DNA from: Serratia sp. AKBS12
GTDB lineage: Bacteria; Pseudomonadota; Gammaproteobacteria; Enterobacterales; Enterobacteriaceae
Length of the DNA: 64,000 nucleotides
NCBI RefSeq assembly: GCF_024793895.1
Contig: NZ_JANUSB010000015.1
Coordinates: forward strand, 992,001-1,056,000
Reading direction: 5' to 3'
Under the pieces are notes generated by a model. It did no database searches. It saw only the letters and a list, made by a program, of their open reading frames with translations, and was not told the origin of the DNA. Each line of letters starts with the position of its first letter. Position 1 is the first letter of the stretch. Shown piece after piece: positions 58,856-64,000 of the stretch. The translations under genes were made by a program, and so were the position numbers.

Positions 58856-58880
58856 GAAATGGATTCCTTGTCAAAAGGGC

Positions 58881-59576
58881 TTAATTTAAAGGTTGTATGG
58901 TTAAAGCGTTATCCAACAGGCTGAGTCGCACTGCCTGCCCGGAATACTCGGACGGGATTTGGTCGCTCAACCAGTACTGCCCTGCGATAGAGACTAGCTC
59001 AGCGCCCAGGTGCGTGCAAAAAATCTGACATTGCGTATCACCTGAAGCGCCCGCCAGCGCACGACCGCGCATCGAACCGTAGATATGAATGTTGCCGTCG
59101 GCAATCAATTCGGCACCGGCACTGACGCTGCTGGTCACGATTAAATCGCAGTTGCGGGCATAAATTTGTTGGCCGGAGCGGACAGGCGTGCTGATGGTGC
59201 GCGTTTTTGCCGGGGCATTTTCCGCTACCGGCGCTACGGCCGGCGGTGCGTCAACGGCCACTTTCTGGCCTTTACCCTCGCTCATCAACGGCAAGCCGGC
59301 GCGGGCAATGGCCCGTTTTTGCCGCTCATCCTTGCAACCGCTGATGCCCACCACGCGCAAGCCGGCAGCCGTAACGGCCTGTTGGAGTTCTTTCCAGTTC
59401 GCATCGCCGTTAAGCGTAGCAACGTTGATAACAACAGGGGCGTTTTTGAGAAAAGCGGGCGCTTGCTCGACTTTTTCCTGTAACGCCTGGCGAATTACCT
59501 CGGGTTGCGAATTATGCAAATGAACAACCGATAGGGTAAAACTGCTGCCTTTTAGCTCAATTGGCGATTGTGACAT
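58881..59576 (-). CDS. minC: Septum formation inhibitor MinC
   Basis: A 231-residue FtsZ polymerisation inhibitor (E. coli 231). The N-terminal inhibitory domain and C-terminal beta-helix ([19 protein letters not shown]), which binds MinD, are complete. First gene of minCDE, divergent from ycgL. Confidence 0.96.
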   Translation of the reverse strand: MSQSPIELKGSSFTLSVVHLHNSQPEVIRQALQEKVEQAPAFLKNAPVVINVATLNGDANWKELQQAVTAAGLRVVGISGCKDERQKRAIARAGLPLMSEGKGQKVAVDAPPAVAPVAENAPAKTRTISTPVRSGQQIYARNCDLIVTSSVSAGAELIADGNIHIYGSMRGRALAGASGDTQCQIFCTHLGAELVSIAGQYWLSDQIPSEYSGQAVRLSLLDNALTIQPLN

Positions 59577-59712
59577 CTATCCTGACTCAGTCTCAGCAAC
59601 TTTAAATCCCCGGAATACCACTCGGGGTGCGATATTCCGATGTACTAGAAGCATGTTATAGTCAGAGTTATATCCAGGCAAGATACTGTCCCAATTAAAT
59701 AGAGTTAAAAAA

Positions 59713-59982
59713 ATGCTTTGTGTGATCTATAGAAGCCCAAAACGTGACCAAACTTATCTTTATGTCGAAAAAAAAGACGATTTTTCTCGCGTGCCGGAAG
59801 ATTTGCTGAAAAGTTTCGGTACGCCGCAATTTGCCATGATGCTTAATCTTGAAGGGCGCAAAAGATTAGCCAATGCGGATATTGAAAAAGTGAAAGAGGC
59901 CTTGCAGCAAGAAGGGTTTTATCTGCAATTCCCGCCGCCGGTAGAAAATTTATTAAACCAGCATCTGACCGGTGGGGAGTAA
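59713..59982 (+). CDS. ycgL: YcgL-family protein (UPF0745)
   Basis: An 89-residue YcgL-domain protein starting [24 protein letters not shown]. The fold is known from E. coli but the function is not; some relatives are linked to RNA decay. Divergent from minC, as in E. coli. Confidence 0.92.
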   Translation: MLCVIYRSPKRDQTYLYVEKKDDFSRVPEDLLKSFGTPQFAMMLNLEGRKRLANADIEKVKEALQQEGFYLQFPPPVENLLNQHLTGGE

Positions 59983-60063
59983 TATTCGTCGGTTGTCTGC
60001 CCCGGCCGGGCGACGATGGCCTACAGGTGACGCTCCCGGTCTGCTTTGAGAAGGAACATTGCG

Positions 60064-61164
60064 ATGAAATTGTCAGCTTCCGCCCTGATGATCACCACCC
60101 TGATACTGGCAGGCTGTGCCAGCAAGGACAATATCGCGGCGTCTGCGCCGGCAGCGGCGCCGGTGCCGATTGCTCATGCAGCGCCGACCTCAACGGGCGG
60201 TATGCTGAAGCCAGCGACCACTCCGGCGGAAACTACGCTGGCGGAGACAGGGCGCGATCCGGCCGAGTTTCCAGCCTATGTCGAGTCGCTGAAGCGCCAG
60301 GCATTGGCTCAGGGCATCGATCGGCAAACCGTCGACAGCGCGTTCGCCAATGTGCATTTCGTTGATCGGGTGATCAAGGCGGATCGCAACCAGCTCGAGA
60401 AAAAAATAACGCTGGATGTTTATCTGCAACGCGTATTGTCGCCAACGAAAATTCAGCAGGGGCGGCAGTTGCTGCGACAGTACCAACCGCAGTTGGCGCG
60501 AGCGACCGCGCGTTACGGCGTACCGGAGCGGTATATCGTGGCACTATGGGCGATGGAAAGCCATTACGGCAAAATACAGGGCAAGGAAGACGTGGTGTCG
60601 GCATTGTCGACGCTGGCCTTTGAAGGGCGGCGAGAAGCCTTCTTTAATAAACAGCTGATGGCGGCATTGCAGATCCTTCAGCAGGGGCATGTTCCTGCCG
60701 AGCAGTTGACCGGATCCTGGGCCGGAGCCATGGGCCAATGCCAATTTATGCCCAGCTCGTTTCTGACCTACGGTGCTGACGGCGATGGCGATGGGCGTAT
60801 CGATATCTGGCATAACCTTGATGATGTCTTTGCTTCTACCGCCAACTATCTGGCAACCGAAGGTTGGCAGCCAGGGTTTGGCTGGGGGCGTGAAGTGACG
60901 CTACCGTCGGGCTTTGACAGCGGCAATCTGGGGCTGAAAAACGGCCAGGCGCGCAGCGTCAACCATTGGGCGGCGATGGGCATCCGGCAGGCGGATGGTT
61001 CAGCACTGCCGAGCGCTACTCTGCGCAGCTGGATCATTACACCGGATGATGCGCAGGGGCGCGCCTTCATGGTTTATGATAATTTCCGTACTATTATGCA
61101 TTGGAATCGTTCATATTATTTTGCCATCAGCGTGGGCATGATGGCCGACGCTGTCGGACAATAA
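60064..61164 (+). CDS. MltB-family lytic murein transglycosylase lipoprotein
   Basis: A 366-residue lipoprotein with C18 in LILAGC. An Ala/Pro-rich linker is followed by an SLT_2 domain: the catalytic glutamate is in ALWAMESHYGKIQG, with GSWAGAMGQCQFMPSSF downstream. It cleaves glycan strands forming 1,6-anhydromuramic ends. It sits between ycgL and ycgM, genes that are adjacent in E. coli, so it is an insertion relative to E. coli. The start at 60064 fits the signal peptide. Confidence 0.9.
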   Translation: MKLSASALMITTLILAGCASKDNIAASAPAAAPVPIAHAAPTSTGGMLKPATTPAETTLAETGRDPAEFPAYVESLKRQALAQGIDRQTVDSAFANVHFVDRVIKADRNQLEKKITLDVYLQRVLSPTKIQQGRQLLRQYQPQLARATARYGVPERYIVALWAMESHYGKIQGKEDVVSALSTLAFEGRREAFFNKQLMAALQILQQGHVPAEQLTGSWAGAMGQCQFMPSSFLTYGADGDGDGRIDIWHNLDDVFASTANYLATEGWQPGFGWGREVTLPSGFDSGNLGLKNGQARSVNHWAAMGIRQADGSALPSATLRSWIITPDDAQGRAFMVYDNFRTIMHWNRSYYFAISVGMMADAVGQ

Positions 61165-61222
61165 TTCAGCTTATCAGGCCTTGGCCGCCAGATTGCCGGG
61201 GCACTTTTGTCAGGAGTCAGGT

Positions 61223-61879
61223 ATGTATCAGCACAGAGACTGGCAGGGCGCGTTACTCGATTTCCCGGTCAACAAAGTGGTCTGCGTGGGCAGCAACTAT
61301 GCCGATCACATCAAAGAAATGGGCAGTGCCAAATCGGCAGAGCCGGTGATTTTCATCAAGCCGGAAACCGCGCTATGCGATATGCGCCAACCGATAGCCA
61401 TCCCGAAGGATCTGGGCGCCGTACACCATGAAGTGGAACTGGCGGTACTGATCGGTACGCCGCTCAAACAGGCCAACGAAGACCGCGTGGCCCGGGCCAT
61501 TGCCGGCTACGGCGTGGCGCTGGATCTGACGCTGCGCGATTTGCAGGCCGGTTTTAAAAAGGCCGGGCAGCCGTGGGAAAAGGCCAAGGGCTTTGACGGT
61601 TCCTGTCCGATTTCGGGCTTTATTCCGGTGGCCGAGTTTGGCGACCCGCAGAATGCCGAACTGAAGCTGGTGGTGAACGATGTCGTGCGCCAGCAGGGTA
61701 ATACCCGCGATATGATTACGCCGATCTTGCCGTTGATCGCCTATATGAGCCGTTTCTTCACCCTGCGTGCTGGCGATATCGTTCTGACCGGCACCCCGCA
61801 AGGCGTGGGTCCGATGACTTCCGGCGACATGCTCAACGTGTCCCTGAACGGTAAAACGCTCAACACCCGCGTCATTTAA
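61223..61879 (+). CDS. ycgM: Fumarylacetoacetate hydrolase-family protein YcgM
   Basis: A 218-residue FAH-family enzyme (E. coli YcgM 219). Metal-binding acids are in VHHEVELAVLIG, and GDIVLTGTPQGVGP closes the fold. Family members hydrolyse or decarboxylate beta-dicarbonyl compounds such as acylpyruvates or oxaloacetate. AGGAG precedes the ATG. Confidence 0.93.
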   Translation: MYQHRDWQGALLDFPVNKVVCVGSNYADHIKEMGSAKSAEPVIFIKPETALCDMRQPIAIPKDLGAVHHEVELAVLIGTPLKQANEDRVARAIAGYGVALDLTLRDLQAGFKKAGQPWEKAKGFDGSCPISGFIPVAEFGDPQNAELKLVVNDVVRQQGNTRDMITPILPLIAYMSRFFTLRAGDIVLTGTPQGVGPMTSGDMLNVSLNGKTLNTRVI

Positions 61880-62072
61880 TCGCCGATGCCGCCGTGGCGG
61901 CATTATGCGTTCAGCGCTGGTCGTTTCTGGCGGCGATTGACGCGCGAGCCCACCCGCTTCATCACCCTGGACTAATCAGGGGATGATGCCATCGGCATTT
62001 GCACGTATAATAACGTCTACACACGCCGCCTGTTCTCAGGCAGAAGTTCAATTACCTATACCGGACGTCAAC

Positions 62073-62519
62073 ATGTCACAACTCCCTTTTTGGCAAACCA
62101 AAACGCTGGCTGAAATGTCAGAAAAAGAATGGGAATCGCTGTGCGACGGTTGTGGGCAATGCTGTTTGAATAAGCTGATCGACGAAGATACCGACGAAAT
62201 TTATTTTACCAATGTCGCCTGCAACCAACTGAACATCAAATCTTGCCAGTGTCGCAACTACGAACGCCGTTTCGAGCTGGAAGAAGACTGCATCAAACTG
62301 ACACGCGATAATCTGGTCACCTTTGACTGGCTACCGCCGACCTGCGCCTACCGCCTGATCGGTGAAGGTAAGCCGTTGTTCCCGTGGCATCCGCTGATCA
62401 GCGGTTCCAAGGCGGCAATGCATGGCGAACGTATTACGGTACGCCATATTGCGGTGCGCGAAAGCGAAGTGGTGGACTGGCAGGATCACATTCTCAACAA
62501 GCCTAGCTGGGCGCGTTGA
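62073..62519 (+). CDS. ycgN: YcgN, cysteine-rich UPF0260 protein
   Basis: A 148-residue protein (E. coli 153) with the cluster CDGCGQCC near residue 25, then [21 protein letters not shown] and PTCAYR, suggesting a metal or iron-sulfur site. Function unknown. The ATG at 62073 gives the conserved part; a longer frame to 61983 exists. Follows ycgM as in E. coli. Confidence 0.92.
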   Translation: MSQLPFWQTKTLAEMSEKEWESLCDGCGQCCLNKLIDEDTDEIYFTNVACNQLNIKSCQCRNYERRFELEEDCIKLTRDNLVTFDWLPPTCAYRLIGEGKPLFPWHPLISGSKAAMHGERITVRHIAVRESEVVDWQDHILNKPSWAR

Positions 62520-62645
62520 GCGACGTTGGCGACAACCTAACTTAAGGTTATGTAAATTAAGCCTCTACGATACGCCGCAGGCTTCATATTTTCGGTAATG
62601 TCCGGTAGTTTGGCGGCACCCTAAGCTCGCTTTTGAGTAAAAAAC

Positions 62646-62717
62646 ATGAAGATGGTGCGGCTATTTGCCATTGCCGGAGCACTGATCGTGCTGGTTTATT
62701 ACCTTACCCACTCCTGA
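62646..62717 (+). CDS. Candidate small membrane protein, 23 residues
   Basis: An ATG frame of 23 codons: a short basic start (MKMVR) and then one continuous hydrophobic helix (LFAIAGALIVLVYYL) ending THS. The design is that of known enterobacterial single-pass small proteins. GAG lies 9 bases upstream, a weak ribosome site. No homologue recognised. It is followed by the terminator shared with dsbB. Confidence 0.5.
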   Translation: MKMVRLFAIAGALIVLVYYLTHS

Positions 62718-62753
62718 CGCGTTGTTATGTATAAAACAGCGGGTCATTACCAA

Positions 62754-62787
62754 CAAAAAAGGCGCCAAACTGGCGCCTTTTTTATCG
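62754..62787. terminator. Bidirectional terminator before dsbB 3' end
   Basis: AAAAAAGGCGCCA / TGGCGCCTTTTTT, symmetrical with A and T runs on both sides. Confidence 0.9.
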
Positions 62788-62795
62788 CGATGCGG

Positions 62796-63326
62796 TTAGC
62801 GGCCGAACAGATCACGGCGGCGTGGGCGAACAAACTGGGCGATCAGCACAATGACGGCGATCGCCAGATAGGCAGCGAAAATGCCGACCAGCCACTGCGG
62901 CATCTCCAGGCTCAGAAACTGCCACTGACGTACCGAACAGTCACCCGACGCGTGGAATACCGCCGGCAACCATTTGTCCAGCGGCAGCCATGAAGGGAAG
63001 CTGACAAAGAAATCACAGGTATTGAACGGCGACGGATGCAACTGGATCATGGTGTGTTTCCAGGCCAGCTGCACGCCTTCCCAGGCGCTGTAAATCCACA
63101 GCAGGATGGCGGCGTAGCGCAGCGGCGTCTTCGGCGCAATAGCGCCAAGCAGTGAAGCACCAAGAATGCCAAACAGCGCGCAACGTTCATAGATGCACAT
63201 GACACAAGGTTGCAATAGCATCACATGCTGAAAATAGAGCGCAACCAGCTCAAGCACCAGCGCCGTCAGCGCCATCAGTAGCCAGGCACCGCGCCCCTGC
63301 GAGCAACGGTTAAAAAATTGCAACAT
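62796..63326 (-). CDS. dsbB: Disulfide bond formation protein DsbB
   Basis: A 176-residue, four-helix inner-membrane oxidase, the same length as E. coli. Both cysteine pairs are present: C41-V-M-C44 and C104/C130. It reoxidises periplasmic DsbA and passes electrons to quinone. The order dsbB-nhaB is as in E. coli. Confidence 0.96.
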   Translation of the reverse strand: MLQFFNRCSQGRGAWLLMALTALVLELVALYFQHVMLLQPCVMCIYERCALFGILGASLLGAIAPKTPLRYAAILLWIYSAWEGVQLAWKHTMIQLHPSPFNTCDFFVSFPSWLPLDKWLPAVFHASGDCSVRQWQFLSLEMPQWLVGIFAAYLAIAVIVLIAQFVRPRRRDLFGR

Positions 63327-63441
63327 ATCTTTATTCTTCCATGCAGTAAGCAGTTGAACCGGCAGTGTAAACCAATTAAAACCTGCTGCCAGTATCTGGT
63401 GAGTAAATCAGTGCAAAATAAATCACTGCCATAATCGCCCG

Positions 63442-64000
63442 TCAGTCAAGATGAACGGGGGGTGTGAGCCAGTGCCATTGGGTTAACAGGTCGGTCATCG
63501 GTGCCAGGGTATATTCAACGCACAGCAGGCCGATAACGGTCAGTACCAGCGTATAGGGCAGCGCCATCCATACCATGCGGCCATAAGACAGGCGCACCAG
63601 CGGCGCCAAGGCCGAGGTCAACAGGAACAGGAACGCCGCCTGGCCATTCGGCGTGGCGACCGAGGGCAGGTTGGTACCGGTGTTGATCGCCACCGCCAGC
63701 ATTTCAAACTGCTTGAGAGAAATGGCGCCGCTGGTCAGGGCGGTACGGGCTTCGTTGATGTACACGGTGCCGACAAAAACATTATCGGAAACCGAAGACA
63801 GCAAGCCATTGAACAGGTAGAACAACACCAGCTGCGCCGACGGTTCGGCCTGCAGCACGAAAGTGATCACCGGGGTGAACAGGTGCTGTTCTATAATAAC
63901 CGCCACCACGGTGAAGAACACCGTCAGCAGGGCGGTAAACGGTAGCGCTTCCTGGAACGCCTTGCCGATGGCATGTTCGTCGGTCACGCCGCACAGGGAG
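63442..64000 (-). CDS. nhaB: Na+/H+ antiporter NhaB, C-terminal part
   Basis: The frame is open to the right edge, so the gene starts outside the window. About 186 C-terminal residues are visible, beginning [25 protein letters not shown], with several membrane helices including [20 protein letters not shown]. NhaB exchanges sodium for protons at the inner membrane. E. coli NhaB has 513 residues, so roughly a third is seen. Confidence 0.93.
   Translation of the reverse strand, partial: SLCGVTDEHAIGKAFQEALPFTALLTVFFTVVAVIIEQHLFTPVITFVLQAEPSAQLVLFYLFNGLLSSVSDNVFVGTVYINEARTALTSGAISLKQFEMLAVAINTGTNLPSVATPNGQAAFLFLLTSALAPLVRLSYGRMVWMALPYTLVLTVIGLLCVEYTLAPMTDLLTQWHWLTPPVHLD

Overview
The window is chromosomal DNA of an enterobacterium, most likely Serratia or a close relative (Yersiniaceae, Enterobacterales). 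The reasons are GC-rich codon use, proteins that match Escherichia coli orthologues nearly end to end, and gene order that follows E. coli in blocks joined differently. No plasmid, IS, CRISPR array or rRNA operon is visible. The only phage-like gene is one isolated tailspike-type protein.

Layout. 1-660: two tRNA-Ser(GGA) genes on the minus strand, each with its own promoter, separated by a partial repeat of the tRNA 3' end. 1004-5619: a divergent POT-type transporter, ghrA, ycdX, ycdY and yceB. 5770-12657: an ABC1 kinase, grxB, an unknown small gene, rimJ, yceH, yceM and murJ. 12720-17847: argS, a 39-codon membrane ORF, yecM, a MalY/PatB-type lyase and cutC. 17933-20675: accessory segment with an orphan beta-helix tailspike-like gene and an HPP membrane protein. 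20738-24615: cmoB-cmoA, yecN, yecE, yecD. 25012-30343: aspS, nudB, yebC, ruvC, ruvA, ruvB, with a LexA box before ruvA. 30398-35445: znuB-znuC and divergent znuA around a Zur box, mepM, lpxM.

35497-49297 is a carbon-metabolism block: a leucine-rich-repeat gene, pykA, hexR, zwf (with HexR box), eda, then dgaR and a six-gene D-glucosaminate operon (four mannose-family PTS subunits, an ammonia-lyase and a KDPG aldolase) behind a near-consensus sigma-54 promoter. The glucosaminate route ends in 2-keto-3-deoxy-6-phosphogluconate, the substrate of the neighbouring eda product; edd is not between zwf and eda. 49567-50553 holds a probable mdtU leader ORF and mdtJ-mdtI for spermidine export. 50613-57531: yoaB, yoaA, tsaB, yeaY, fadD (with FadR site), rnd. 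57770-64000: minE-minD-minC, ycgL, an MltB-type transglycosylase, ycgM, ycgN, a 23-codon membrane ORF, dsbB and the 3' part of nhaB, cut by the window edge.

Most of the window is housekeeping. The best leads are the orphan tailspike, the transporter that lacks the POT proton-coupling motif, the tRNA-Ser repeat, a possible shrunken FmdB ORF before aspS, the mdtJI leader ORF, two unlisted small membrane ORFs, and the dual SOS box/terminator before ruvA. I did not find a clearly new multi-gene system.
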